Shown here: positions 1 to 7,689 of the stretch, one piece after another
How positions within the stretch are numbered: the stretch's first letter is position 1
How the letters are laid out: each line of letters opens with the position of its first letter
Source: Xanthobacteraceae bacterium
GTDB taxonomy: Bacteria > Pseudomonadota > Alphaproteobacteria > Rhizobiales > Xanthobacteraceae
Direction of reading: 5' to 3'
DNA length: 24,577 nucleotides
NCBI GenBank assembly: GCA_019746355.1
Contig: JAIESC010000241.1
Location: 1-24,577, forward strand
Translations under genes and position numbers: made by a program
The notes under the pieces: generated by a model
Databases searched by the model: none
What the model was told of the DNA's origin: nothing
The model's input: only the letters and a program-made list of their open reading frames with translations

Positions 1-288
1 GCGTCGAGCTGTCCGGCCGCCGAAGCCTGGGGCCGCGCCGCCGTCCGTCTCAATGCCGCGGCCAGCGCCCGCGGCTCACCCGCCTGACCGTGCGCTGCCG
101 CAGCGCGTGACAGCCGCGGCATCATCCCAGGCCCACCGAGACCCGTTCTTCGCTGCGCCCCGCAGCCCAGCAAAATCCCAGCGCCGCTTGCGTCCTCCTG
201 ACGCCACGAGCCAACATGTCCCCGAAAATGCCAGAAAAACGTCGCGCACCGCTGCCAGACCCCGCAAGGATAGTGTGAGATATCCGGG
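1..288. other. Left-edge stretch without a supported gene
   Basis: I see no convincing gene here. A 79-codon plus-strand open frame covers 53-292, but it is rich in Arg, Pro and Ala and has no recognisable motif or ribosome-binding site. A plus-strand frame open from base 1 to a TGA at 85-87 could be the last 28 codons of a gene outside the window, but this is too short to judge. The stretch lies downstream of the minus-strand pdeM gene, so it may be simple intergenic DNA. No clear terminator hairpin was found. Confidence 0.4.
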
Positions 289-1017
289 CTAGTCCGGCAG
301 GCAGTGCCTCGCGGCAACCGGATAGACCCGCTCGACACCCAACATGTGCGCGGTAAACCCCAGCGTCGGAAACACGTTGGCGAAGGCGCGATCGCGCACG
401 TTGAGCCCGCCGGTGTAGGCGCCGAATGACGGCATCACCAGCCGCACGCCGTCGCTGGCGAAGCAGCGGCGGCTCACCGCGCGGCCGCGCCGCGCGACGC
501 GGGCGACCGGGTGCAGGTGACCGGCGATCTCGCCCTCGTCCTCCCCGCTCGGCTCGTGGCGGAACGTGAGCGCACCAACCTTCAGCACGTCGAGAAACCG
601 GCCGCCGATGTTCTCTGCCGGCTCCGGATCGTGATTGCCGGTGATCCAGACCCAGTCGCGGCCCTTCTGCATCGATTTCAGCGTGGCGCGGTCGGTGTCG
701 GCGAGCCGCGCCGGCCCCCGCCCGTCGTGAAAGCTGTCGCCCAGCGCCACCACCATGCGCGGCGCATAGCGCGCGATCAGCGCGCCAAGCCGTGAAAGCG
801 TCGCCGCCGTGTCGTAGGGCGGCAGCAGCACGCCGCGCTCGGCGAAGCTCGAGCCCTTTTCCAGATGCAGGTCGGCGACGGCGAGCAACCCCTGCTCGGG
901 CCAGAACACCACGCCGGCGATGTCGGCGTGCAGGTCAACGGCTGCGACGGCCAACGTGCTGTCGGCTCCCGGCGAACCGGTCTGCAGAGCGGGCTTTGCG
1001 GCCGGGGCTGCCGTCAC
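289..1017 (-). CDS. pdeM: Ligase-associated DNA damage response metallophosphoesterase PdeM
   Basis: This 242-residue protein is a calcineurin-like metallophosphoesterase of the type found with bacterial ATP-dependent DNA ligases, where it is thought to act as a nuclease or phosphatase in DNA end processing. The metal-binding blocks are visible in order: ADLHLEKG near residue 48, GDSFHD, GNHDPEP, and GHLHPV near residue 165. The start is a GTG, 13 bases after the META-protein stop, with only a weak GGGA ribosome-binding site, which suggests translational coupling. It is the last gene of the minus-strand series helicase, META protein, PdeM. Length and motif order fit the family, so the identification is firm. 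The exact substrate cannot be read from the sequence. Confidence 0.9.
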   Translation of the reverse strand: MTAAPAAKPALQTGSPGADSTLAVAAVDLHADIAGVVFWPEQGLLAVADLHLEKGSSFAERGVLLPPYDTAATLSRLGALIARYAPRMVVALGDSFHDGRGPARLADTDRATLKSMQKGRDWVWITGNHDPEPAENIGGRFLDVLKVGALTFRHEPSGEDEGEIAGHLHPVARVARRGRAVSRRCFASDGVRLVMPSFGAYTGGLNVRDRAFANVFPTLGFTAHMLGVERVYPVAARHCLPD

Positions 1018-1030
1018 GCGATCGTCCCGC

Positions 1031-1456
1031 TTACTTCTTGGCTGCCGTCAGCAACAGCCGCGCGGCCTCGCCCTCGATGATCAGGCGGTTCTTGTCGTCG
1101 AACCGCCAGCGCTGCGCGGTACGGAGCGAATTGGTGAAGGCCTCTTCGGCGGTCATGCGGCCCTTGTCGCACATTTTCTTGGTGGTCGCGATGGTGGTGA
1201 AGTCGATCTGGTCCTCCCGCAGCATGACGCCCGCGGTCCAGCTGTTGCAACCGGCGCTTCCGGAGCCGCGAAAGCCGTCGCCGCTTTTGGTCACCGTCAG
1301 CGTCAGATCCATCTTCTGCACGTCGAAGCCCGAGATCGAGATCGCCTTGTAGGTTGTGTTCATCGGAAATTCGCGCGGTCCCTGCGCGCCGGAGGAAATC
1401 GGCAGCAGCAGAAATGGAAACAGGCAAACGATAAATTTCATGGCCGTCTTCGTCAT
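1031..1456 (-). CDS. META-domain (HslJ-like) secreted protein
   Basis: This 141-residue protein starts with a signal peptide (MTKTAMKFIVCLFPFLLLP, then a likely cut after SSGA) and has no lipobox Cys. The mature part looks like a META/HslJ domain: the GCNSW block near the middle and a second Cys in TKKMCDKG are typical of that fold. I chose the ATG at 1454-1456 because AAGGAG lies six bases upstream; an upstream TTG in the same frame would put charged residues before the signal peptide and lacks such a site. The gene sits 26 bases after the helicase stop and 13 before the pdeM start, so it is probably co-transcribed with both. A periplasmic protein inside a DNA repair operon is odd, and its role is unknown. 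Confidence 0.75.
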   Translation of the reverse strand: MTKTAMKFIVCLFPFLLLPISSGAQGPREFPMNTTYKAISISGFDVQKMDLTLTVTKSGDGFRGSGSAGCNSWTAGVMLREDQIDFTTIATTKKMCDKGRMTAEEAFTNSLRTAQRWRFDDKNRLIIEGEAARLLLTAAKK

Positions 1457-1482
1457 GACATGCTCCTTCAAGCCATGCTCCC

Positions 1483-4185
1483 TCAAGACATGGCCTCCTT
1501 GATCAAGTCGTCGGCGGCCTCGGCCAGAACGGCCTCGGACGCCTCGCCATAGACCGGCTCGCGGCCGATCTCCAGCATGACCGGCACCGCCAGCGGCGAA
1601 ACCCGATCGAGTGGTTTATGGACGATTCGCCCCCGGATGCGCGAGAGCATTTCACCGAGCCGCTTGATGTCGAGGAGGCCGGTGGCAGCATCGGCCCGCG
1701 CCGCGCGCAGCAGAACGTGGTCGGCCTGGTGCTTGCGCAGCACGTCGTACACCAGATCGGTCGAGATCGTGACCTGCCGCCGCGATTTCTCCTCGCCCGG
1801 AAAGCGGCGCTCGATCAGGCCGGCGATGATCGCACAATTGCGGAACGTTCGTTTCATAAGAGACGATTCCGCGAGCCAGGCTTCGAGGTCGTCGCCCAGC
1901 ATGTCCTCGTCGTACAGCGCCGGCAGCGACAGTTCGCCGCGCGAGATCCGCAGCGCCACGTCGCCGAGCCCCCAGACCGCCAGCGCATATTCATTGGCGA
2001 CGAACCCCAGGGGTTTCAGCCGGGCGCGTTCGAGCCTGCGCGTCAGCAGCATCCCCAGCGTCTGGTGTGCAAGGCGTCCCTCGAACGGATAACAAACGAG
2101 ATAAAATTTATCGGCGCGCGGGAAGGTCTCGACCAAGAGGTCGTTCTGCCGCGGCACCAGCGAGCGCCATTGCTGGATGCGCAGCCATTCGCGCACCGGC
2201 TCGGGCAGCTGCGGCCATTGCGCGGGCTCGGCCAGCATGCGCCGGACGCGTTCCGCGAGGTAGGTCGAGAGCGGAAACTTGCCGCCCTCGTAGGCCGGCA
2301 CCTTGGGGTCCTTGGCGTTGCTGCGCGAGACATAGACCTCGTCCTCGACCAGGGCTTCGTATTTCAGGATCTCGCCGGCAAAGACGAAGGTGTCGCCCGG
2401 CACCATCATCTCGACGAAATACTCCTCGACCTCGCCGAGCAGCCGTCCGCCGCGGGCGATCGGCCCGGTATGGCCCGCCCCGCCCGCGCGCGAACGGACC
2501 AGCCGCACCTTTAGCATGTCGGCCTCGACGATGGTGCCGATGTTCATGCGGTAGCGCTGCGCCACCATCGGATTGGCGACGCGCCAGCGGCCGTCCCTGG
2601 TCTGCCGGATCTTGGCGAAACGCTCATAGGCCTTGAGCGCGTAGCCGCCGCTCGCGACGAAATCGAGCACGGCATCGAAGTCGGCGCGGCTGAGCCCGCT
2701 ATAGGGCGCGGCCGCCTTCACCTCGACGAACAGCTCGTCGGCGACGAACGGCTCGCCGCAGGCACGGCCGAGCACATGCTGCGCCAGCACGTCGAGCGCG
2801 CCGGTGCGAAGCGGCGGCGTGTCCTGGGCGTGCTCGGCGACCGCGCCGATCGCCGCCTCGCACTCCAGCACCTCGAAACGGTTGGCCGGCACCAGAATGC
2901 CGCGTGACGGCTCGTCGAGCCGGTGGTTGGCGCGGCCGATGCGCTGCAGGAGCCGCGACGAGCCCTTGGGCGCGCCGACATTGATGACGAGATCGATGTC
3001 GCCCCAATCGATGCCGAGGTCGAGCGAGGAGGTGCAGACCACGGCGCGGAGCCGGCTTGCCGTCATCGCCTCCTCGACCTTGCGGCGCTGCGCCACGTCG
3101 AGCGAGCCATGATGCAGCGCGATCGGCAGCGAGTCGTCGTTGATCTGCCACAGCGCGTTGAAGATCATCTCGGCCTGGCTGCGGGTGTTGACGAACACCA
3201 GCGTCATCTTGTGGCGCTTGATCAGCTCATAGATCTGCGGGAACGCGTGCCGCGCCGAATGCCCGGCCCAGGGCAGCAGTTCGCCAGGCTCGAGCATGGT
3301 GACGTTCGGCTCCGCGCCGCCCTGGGCGATGACAAGGTCGGCGAGGTGCGTGCCGTGCCGCGGCTGCGGCATCAGAAAGCGGCAGAGATCGTCGGGCTCC
3401 GCGACCGTCGCCGACAGCCCGGTCATGGCGAGGTCCGGTGCGATCTTCCAAAGCCGGGCAAGGCCGAGCGAGAGAAGGTCGCCGCGCTTGGAGGTGACCA
3501 GCGCGTGCAATTCGTCGAGCACGACGCGCTTGAGGTCGCCGAACAGGTAGGGCGCATCGGCGCTGGCGAGCAGCAGCGCGAGCTGCTCCGGCGTGGTCAG
3601 CAGGATGTCGGGAGGATCGCGGCGCTGACGCTGGCGCTTGGAGGCCGGTGTGTCGCCGGTGCGGGTCTCGATCCGGACCGGCAGGCCCATCTCGCGCACC
3701 GGCGTTTCGAGGTTGCGTGCAATGTCGACGGCGAGCGCCTTCAGCGGCGAGATATAGAGCGTGTGCAGGCCGCCGGCGCGGCGGACGTCGCGGCCAGTTG
3801 AGATAAGTTTCTTCGATGGTGCCGCGGACTCGCTCTGCTCCCCTCCCCCCATTTGCGCAGCAAATGGCGGGGAGGGGTCGGGGGTGGGGGGAGCATCCGT
3901 ATCAGCAGAACCGCCCCCCACCCCTGCCCTCCCCACCGCTTCGCGGGGGGAGGGAGCCGACCGCCCGCGTCGCGCTTGTTCGCTCAACTCCACGAGTGTC
4001 GGCAGAAACCCCGCCAGCGTCTTGCCGCCGCCGGTCGGTGCAATCAGCAGCACGGACTTCCCGTCGCGGGCGCGCTTGAGCAATTCGAGCTGGTGCGCGC
4101 GCGGCGCCCAACCCCGCGACGCAAACCACCGGGAAAAAACCTCCGGCAGCAGCGTGGCGGGCTCGGGCTTGGTCGCGACGTTCAT
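1483..4185 (-). CDS. Ligase-associated DNA damage response DEXH-box helicase (Lhr-like)
   Basis: This 900-residue protein is an Lhr-type superfamily 2 helicase of the kind linked to the bacterial ATP-dependent ligase and exonuclease. Motif I is APTGGGKT (49-56), motif Ia YISPLKALA (144-152), motif II DELH (224-227), motif III GLSAT, and motif VI QRIGRANHR. The C-terminal half resembles the DEAD/H-associated and winged-helix parts of Lhr. It is longer than I expect for this family because residues 71 to about 138 form a low-complexity Pro/Gly/Ser-rich insertion encoded by a GC-rich palindromic repeat. The gene starts 11 bases after the solute-binding protein stop and has a weak ribosome-binding site, so it may be read from the promoter of that gene. 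The frame stays open through the insertion, so the protein may still work. Confidence 0.9.
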   Translation of the reverse strand: MNVATKPEPATLLPEVFSRWFASRGWAPRAHQLELLKRARDGKSVLLIAPTGGGKTLAGFLPTLVELSEQARRGRSAPSPREAVGRAGVGGGSADTDAPPTPDPSPPFAAQMGGGEQSESAAPSKKLISTGRDVRRAGGLHTLYISPLKALAVDIARNLETPVREMGLPVRIETRTGDTPASKRQRQRRDPPDILLTTPEQLALLLASADAPYLFGDLKRVVLDELHALVTSKRGDLLSLGLARLWKIAPDLAMTGLSATVAEPDDLCRFLMPQPRHGTHLADLVIAQGGAEPNVTMLEPGELLPWAGHSARHAFPQIYELIKRHKMTLVFVNTRSQAEMIFNALWQINDDSLPIALHHGSLDVAQRRKVEEAMTASRLRAVVCTSSLDLGIDWGDIDLVINVGAPKGSSRLLQRIGRANHRLDEPSRGILVPANRFEVLECEAAIGAVAEHAQDTPPLRTGALDVLAQHVLGRACGEPFVADELFVEVKAAAPYSGLSRADFDAVLDFVASGGYALKAYERFAKIRQTRDGRWRVANPMVAQRYRMNIGTIVEADMLKVRLVRSRAGGAGHTGPIARGGRLLGEVEEYFVEMMVPGDTFVFAGEILKYEALVEDEVYVSRSNAKDPKVPAYEGGKFPLSTYLAERVRRMLAEPAQWPQLPEPVREWLRIQQWRSLVPRQNDLLVETFPRADKFYLVCYPFEGRLAHQTLGMLLTRRLERARLKPLGFVANEYALAVWGLGDVALRISRGELSLPALYDEDMLGDDLEAWLAESSLMKRTFRNCAIIAGLIERRFPGEEKSRRQVTISTDLVYDVLRKHQADHVLLRAARADAATGLLDIKRLGEMLSRIRGRIVHKPLDRVSPLAVPVMLEIGREPVYGEASEAVLAEAADDLIKEAMS
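3841..3954. repeat. GC-rich palindromic repeat inserted in the helicase coding frame
   Basis: Two hairpins lie inside the helicase gene. The first (3841-3877) pairs CCCTCCCC with GGGGAGGG around an ATTTGC/GCAAAT inner stem. The second (3927-3954) pairs CCCTCCCCACCGC with the G-rich arm after a TTCG loop. Between them, a G-rich arm (about 3876-3891) can pair with a C-rich arm (about 3911-3927), giving a cruciform-like set. In the helicase frame it reads as PPTPDPSPPFAAQMGGGE, the kind of peptide such intergenic repeats give in many alphaproteobacteria. I infer that an intergenic repeat jumped into the gene in frame. Confidence 0.75.
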
Positions 4186-4196
4186 AAGATCCGATG

Positions 4197-5210
4197 CTAT
4201 TTCCCGGCGAGTGCCTTCTTCACGAAGCTGTCGTTGTAGGTCTTGCCAAGATCGATGGTCGCGCCGGCCACCGCGGGATCGAACACCTTGAGCACCGCAT
4301 GCGCAGTCTCGACCGCGCCCGGCTCGAAATGACCGTCCGGCGAATACATCGGCTTCGACACTGACAGGGCCTTGATATAGATCGGCAGGTTGCCCAGCGC
4401 ATATTCCTCCGGCATCAGCTTGGCGATGTCCTCGGCCGAGTGGCTCGCAATCCAGCGCAGGCCCCGCACGAAGGCCTCGACCACCTTCTGCACGGCCTGC
4501 GGGTTCTTCTCGATATAGGCCGGCGTCGCGTAAATCACACCGCCCGGATACGGGCCGCCATAGACCGCGCGCGTGCCTTCGGCGGTGCGTGTGTCGGCGA
4601 CGACCTTCACGAGCTTATCGGTTTCCATCAGCGTCATCATCGGATCGGAGCTGACGATGGCGTCGATCTCGGCGCGGCGGGCAGCGGCGACCGCGGTCGA
4701 GGTGGTGCCGGTGCCGACGAACGAGGCGTCGTCGGCCTTGAGCCCGTTGCGCACCATCATATAGGCCGCCATGAAATGCGTGCTGGAGCCCGGCGAGGTC
4801 ACGCCGATCTTCAGGCCCTTGAGGTCCGCCGGCGATTTATAGCGGTCGGCCTTGCCGGCCATCATCGCCAGCACGAAGCCCGGATAGCGGCCGTATTGCA
4901 CGAGCGCGACCACCGGCTGATTCTTGGCCTGCATCTGGATGGTGTGGTCGAAGGTGCCGATGCCGATCTCGGCGCTGCCGCCGATGATCGATTGCAGGGT
5001 GCGGCCGCCGCTCGCCACGTCGGCGATCTCGACGTCGAGGCCGGCATCCTTGAAGTAGCCGAGCCGCTCGGTCACCGACAGCGGCAGATAGAACACCGCC
5101 GACTTGCCGCCGACCGCGAACCGCACCTTCTCCTTCTCCTTCTCCTGCGCCAGCCCGGGCGCCGCGAACCAGCACGCCAGCGCCAGCACCATCCCGATCT
5201 GTCTTTTCAT
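4197..5210 (-). CDS. ABC transporter solute-binding protein (NMT1/TauA/SsuA-like)
   Basis: This 337-residue protein is a periplasmic binding protein of the NMT1/THI5, TauA and SsuA group, whose members bind sulfonates, nitrate, pyrimidine precursors or similar small ligands. The signal peptide is MKRQIGMVLALACWFAAPGLA. It is followed by a KEKEKEK run and a typical first lobe with FYLPLSVTERLGYFKDAGL and the GGRTLQSIIGGSAEIG block. The ATG at 5208-5210 is preceded by GGGAGGAAACC, a good ribosome-binding site. The same frame is open upstream through the 54-bp tandem repeats, but that extension has no signal peptide logic and I reject it. No permease or ATPase gene is nearby, so its transporter partner must be elsewhere. 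The ligand is not known. It lies 11 bases ahead of the helicase gene. Confidence 0.85.
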   Translation of the reverse strand: MKRQIGMVLALACWFAAPGLAQEKEKEKVRFAVGGKSAVFYLPLSVTERLGYFKDAGLDVEIADVASGGRTLQSIIGGSAEIGIGTFDHTIQMQAKNQPVVALVQYGRYPGFVLAMMAGKADRYKSPADLKGLKIGVTSPGSSTHFMAAYMMVRNGLKADDASFVGTGTTSTAVAAARRAEIDAIVSSDPMMTLMETDKLVKVVADTRTAEGTRAVYGGPYPGGVIYATPAYIEKNPQAVQKVVEAFVRGLRWIASHSAEDIAKLMPEEYALGNLPIYIKALSVSKPMYSPDGHFEPGAVETAHAVLKVFDPAVAGATIDLGKTYNDSFVKKALAGK

Positions 5211-5286
5211 TGGTTTCCTCCCGCAAGCCTGCTTTGCCAGGGTCTGATTCAGCTTCGTTGAATCAGACCCGTCGCCCTTTCTTCTG

Positions 5287-5448
5287 TTGGGCATGATCTT
5301 TTCCGAAAACCGCTTCACACTTTTCGGGATCATGGCCTGTTTGGGCATGATCTTTTCCGAAAACCGCTTCACACTTTTCGGGATCATGGCCTGTTTGGGC
5401 ATGATCTTTTCCGAAAACCGCTTCACACTTTTCGGGATCATGGCCTAT
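5287..5448. repeat. Three tandem copies of a 54-bp palindromic unit
   Basis: Units at 5287-5340, 5341-5394 and 5395-5448 are nearly identical; the only difference I see is one base near the end of the third. Each unit is itself an imperfect palindrome with CATGATC near one end and GATCATG near the other, and TTTTCCGAAAA and CTTTTCGGG inside. The unit resembles a dispersed intergenic repeat that I recall from Bradyrhizobium and relatives. It sits between the divergent starts of the solute-binding protein and the DHODH-like gene, so it lies in the shared upstream region. Because 54 is a multiple of three, it creates repeated 18-residue open frames on both strands, which I take as artefacts. Confidence 0.9.
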
Positions 5449-5491
5449 TTTGCACCATCAAGCTTTCGAAGTCGCCGCAGGGTCCCGCCGC

Positions 5492-6589
5492 ATGGGCCTT
5501 TATACGAGCATCGTCCGGCCGCTGGCGTTTCGCCTCGAGGCGGAGCGCGCCCATCATCTCGCGATCAGGCTGGGCGGCAGCGTGGCCTGGGCGGCAAAGA
5601 CGCTGCACGCGCTGCTCGATGCATCCGATCCGCGGCTCGAGACACGCGTTGCCGGCTTGCGGTTCCCGAATCCGGTCGGGCTTGCGGCCGGCTATGACAA
5701 AAGCGCGCAGTCGGCCGCAACGCTGGCGGCGCTCGGCTTCGGCAGCGTCGAAGTCGGCTCGGTGTCGATCGATCCCTCGGACGGCAATCCCAAGCCGCGG
5801 CTCTGGCGGCTGCCGCAGGACCGCGCACTGCTGGTGCACTACGGCATGCAGAACGACGGCGCCCATGCCGTCGCCGAGCGCGTCAGGCACCTGCAACTGC
5901 CGGTGCCGCTCGGCATCAACATTGCGGTGACCAACCGCGGGATGGGCGCCCCGCCGCTCGATGCGGACCACATCATCGCTGAATATGTCGAGGCCGCGCG
6001 CGTGCTCGCGCCGCACGCCGACTATCTGATGCTCAACCTGAGCTGTCCGAACACCGCCGACGGCCGCGATTTCTTTCTCGACGGCGCCAACATGACAAAT
6101 TGCATGGCTGGGCTCGCCACGCTCGGGCTGAAGCTGCCGGTGTTCATGAAGACATCGTCCGCAGGCGGCATCGAGGCGGTCGAGCGCGTGCTGGCGGCAG
6201 CCGACGGCCACGCCTTCATCGCGGGCTTCATGTTCAACCAGGTTCCGGGCAAACCGGAAAAACTGAACACGCCTGATGCGCAGTGGCGATCCTTGCCCGG
6301 AACGGTCGCCGGACCGCCGATCGTCTATCGCGCGCCGATGGCCGCCACTGCGGAGTGCTACCGGCGGATGGACCGCAAGCGCCATGTGCTGATCTCGGCC
6401 GGCGCGGTGACGACCGCCGAGGATGCCTACGCCAAGATCAGGAACGGCGCGTCGCTGGTGCAGCTTTTCACGGCGATGGTGTACGAGGGCCCGCTGCTGG
6501 CGCGGCGGCTGGTGCGCGGGCTGTCGCAACTGCTGGAGCGCGACGGTTTCAAATCGGCGAGCGAAGCCGTCGGTGTTGACGTGCGCTGA
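5492..6589 (+). CDS. Dihydroorotate dehydrogenase-like FMN oxidoreductase, atypical paralogue
   Basis: This 365-residue protein has the DHODH TIM-barrel layout. Its N-terminal helices (GLYTSIVRPLAFRLEAERA) and the FPNPVGLAAGYDK block match class 2, membrane-linked enzymes. However, the catalytic loop reads LNLSCPNTADG with Cys185, where class 2 enzymes have Ser (SSPNTPGLR); Cys is the class 1 choice. The later block FNQVPGKPEKL replaces the usual NTT substrate-binding segment, while the phosphate-binding SAGAVTTAEDAYAKIRNGA and LVQLFTAMVYEGP are kept. The true class 2 PyrD is also in this window (17085-18179), so this paralogue may act on another substrate. I chose ATG 5492; the ribosome-binding site is weak (CAGGG). 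A further in-frame TTG at 5450 lies next to the repeats and is less likely. Confidence 0.8.
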   Translation: MGLYTSIVRPLAFRLEAERAHHLAIRLGGSVAWAAKTLHALLDASDPRLETRVAGLRFPNPVGLAAGYDKSAQSAATLAALGFGSVEVGSVSIDPSDGNPKPRLWRLPQDRALLVHYGMQNDGAHAVAERVRHLQLPVPLGINIAVTNRGMGAPPLDADHIIAEYVEAARVLAPHADYLMLNLSCPNTADGRDFFLDGANMTNCMAGLATLGLKLPVFMKTSSAGGIEAVERVLAAADGHAFIAGFMFNQVPGKPEKLNTPDAQWRSLPGTVAGPPIVYRAPMAATAECYRRMDRKRHVLISAGAVTTAEDAYAKIRNGASLVQLFTAMVYEGPLLARRLVRGLSQLLERDGFKSASEAVGVDVR

Positions 6590-6601
6590 ACGTCCTCCAC
6601 G

Positions 6602-6710
6602 GTCATTCCGGGGCGCTCGCTAAGCGAGCGAGCCCGGAATCCAGACAAGCAGGGATTTTTGCTGCAACTGGATTCCGGGCTCGCGTGCTGCGCACGCGCC
6701 CCGGAATGAC
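6602..6710. repeat. Double-hairpin GC-rich intergenic repeat
   Basis: The outer arms GTCATTCCGGGGCG (6602-6615) and CGCCCCGGAATGAC (6697-6710) are exact inverted repeats. Each half also folds alone, with ATTCCGGG and CCCGGAAT arms around CTCGCT/AGCGAG and CGCGTG/CACGCG stems. It lies between two convergent genes, where it could act as a two-way terminator. A related copy is at 15333-15441. Confidence 0.85.
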
Positions 6711-6733
6711 GCCGGAGGACTATTGCACGCCAC

Positions 6734-7654
6734 CTATTTCTGCGCGACGGCGATCAATCCCCGCACCGGCTCGCCTTTCTCCGACCGGGTTGAAGCGTCT
6801 GTGAGCTGCAGCAGCTTCAGTCCCGCCGCTGCGATGGCATCGCGCACATGACCGGCGCTGTGCGCGTAACGCAACGTCTCCTGCAATCGCACGCCCTGCT
6901 GATCACCGGTCTCGACCGAGAATGCAAATAGCCCTCCGGACGCGAGCACCTTCGCAACTCCCGCCGCGATCGGCGCAATGTCGCTGCAATAGACGAACAC
7001 GTCGGCGGCCAGCACCAGATGGTTCTGCGCATCCGCTTCGCTTGCAAGGAACTCCAGCAGGTCGGCCACGGCGAGGCGGTCGTAGAGGCCCTTGGCGCGC
7101 GCCTGCTCGACCATACCGGGCGAGATATCGACGCCGGTCAGCCGGTCGCAGAACGGCCGGAACGCCGCGCCGCCCAGGCCCGTGCCGCAGCCGAGATCGA
7201 GCACCGAGCCGAGCCGCAACAGCGCCGTCGCATGCGGCCGAACCGCCTCGAGCAGCAGCGCCGGACCGACGTAATCCAGCCGCTCGACCAGCGCCTGGTC
7301 GAACTCCGGCGCGTGCTGGTCGAACAACCGCCGCACATAAACGCCGGTCATCGCCGGGGTCGCCTCGCCGACGCCAAGCCTTGCGAGATGCAGCCGCGCG
7401 CCGTGATAGTCCTCGCGGTCGGCGTCACGCGCGGCCGTGAAGGCGGCAATGGCGCCAGCGCGGTCGCCGAGCCGCTCGCGGATCGAGGCGAGCGCAAACC
7501 AGGCGGTGGCGAACTTCGGCGCGGTCTCGACCACCTGGCCGAGGATGTCGGCTGCGGCCGCGGCGTCGCCGCGCTTGAGGTAATCCAACGCCCACTGGTA
7601 GCGGCGGTCGGCGACCAGGTCGCCGGATGACACGAAAAGCGGCTGCGAGGGCAT
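6734..7654 (-). CDS. TPR-containing class I SAM-dependent methyltransferase
   Basis: This 306-residue protein begins with TPR-like helices (residues about 10-85: YQWALDYLKRGDAAAAADIL and FATAWFALASIRERLGDR). A class I methyltransferase domain follows, with the SAM-binding motif VLDLGCGTGLGG near residue 155, TGVDISPGMVEQA, and a VLASGGLFAFSVE strand. The substrate is unknown; the fold is shared by small-molecule and protein methyltransferases. I chose the ATG at 7652-7654. A further ATG at 7694-7696 in the same frame would overlap the start of the divergent exonuclease gene. With the chosen starts only 35 bases separate the two genes, so their promoters must overlap neighbouring coding DNA or be very compact. 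Confidence 0.8.
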   Translation of the reverse strand: MPSQPLFVSSGDLVADRRYQWALDYLKRGDAAAAADILGQVVETAPKFATAWFALASIRERLGDRAGAIAAFTAARDADREDYHGARLHLARLGVGEATPAMTGVYVRRLFDQHAPEFDQALVERLDYVGPALLLEAVRPHATALLRLGSVLDLGCGTGLGGAAFRPFCDRLTGVDISPGMVEQARAKGLYDRLAVADLLEFLASEADAQNHLVLAADVFVYCSDIAPIAAGVAKVLASGGLFAFSVETGDQQGVRLQETLRYAHSAGHVRDAIAAAGLKLLQLTDASTRSEKGEPVRGLIAVAQK

Positions 7655-7689
7655 GCGGGTCGGTTCGCCGGTCTGTTCTTTGCGCCGAT

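Noticed and set aside
53..292. 79-residue plus-strand protein at the left edge
   Set aside because: No ribosome-binding site, no motif, and Arg/Pro/Ala-rich content typical of random high-GC frames.
1618..3801. Long plus-strand open frames across the helicase
   Set aside because: They are antisense shadows in high-GC DNA with no motif, while the minus strand carries a full set of helicase motifs.
5211..5441. Extended N-terminus of the solute-binding protein with three 18-residue repeats
   Set aside because: The extension comes from the 54-bp DNA repeats. The ATG at 5210 has a strong ribosome-binding site and begins a normal signal peptide.
5287..5448. CRISPR array
   Set aside because: The three 54-bp units are direct tandem copies with no spacers between them and no cas genes nearby.
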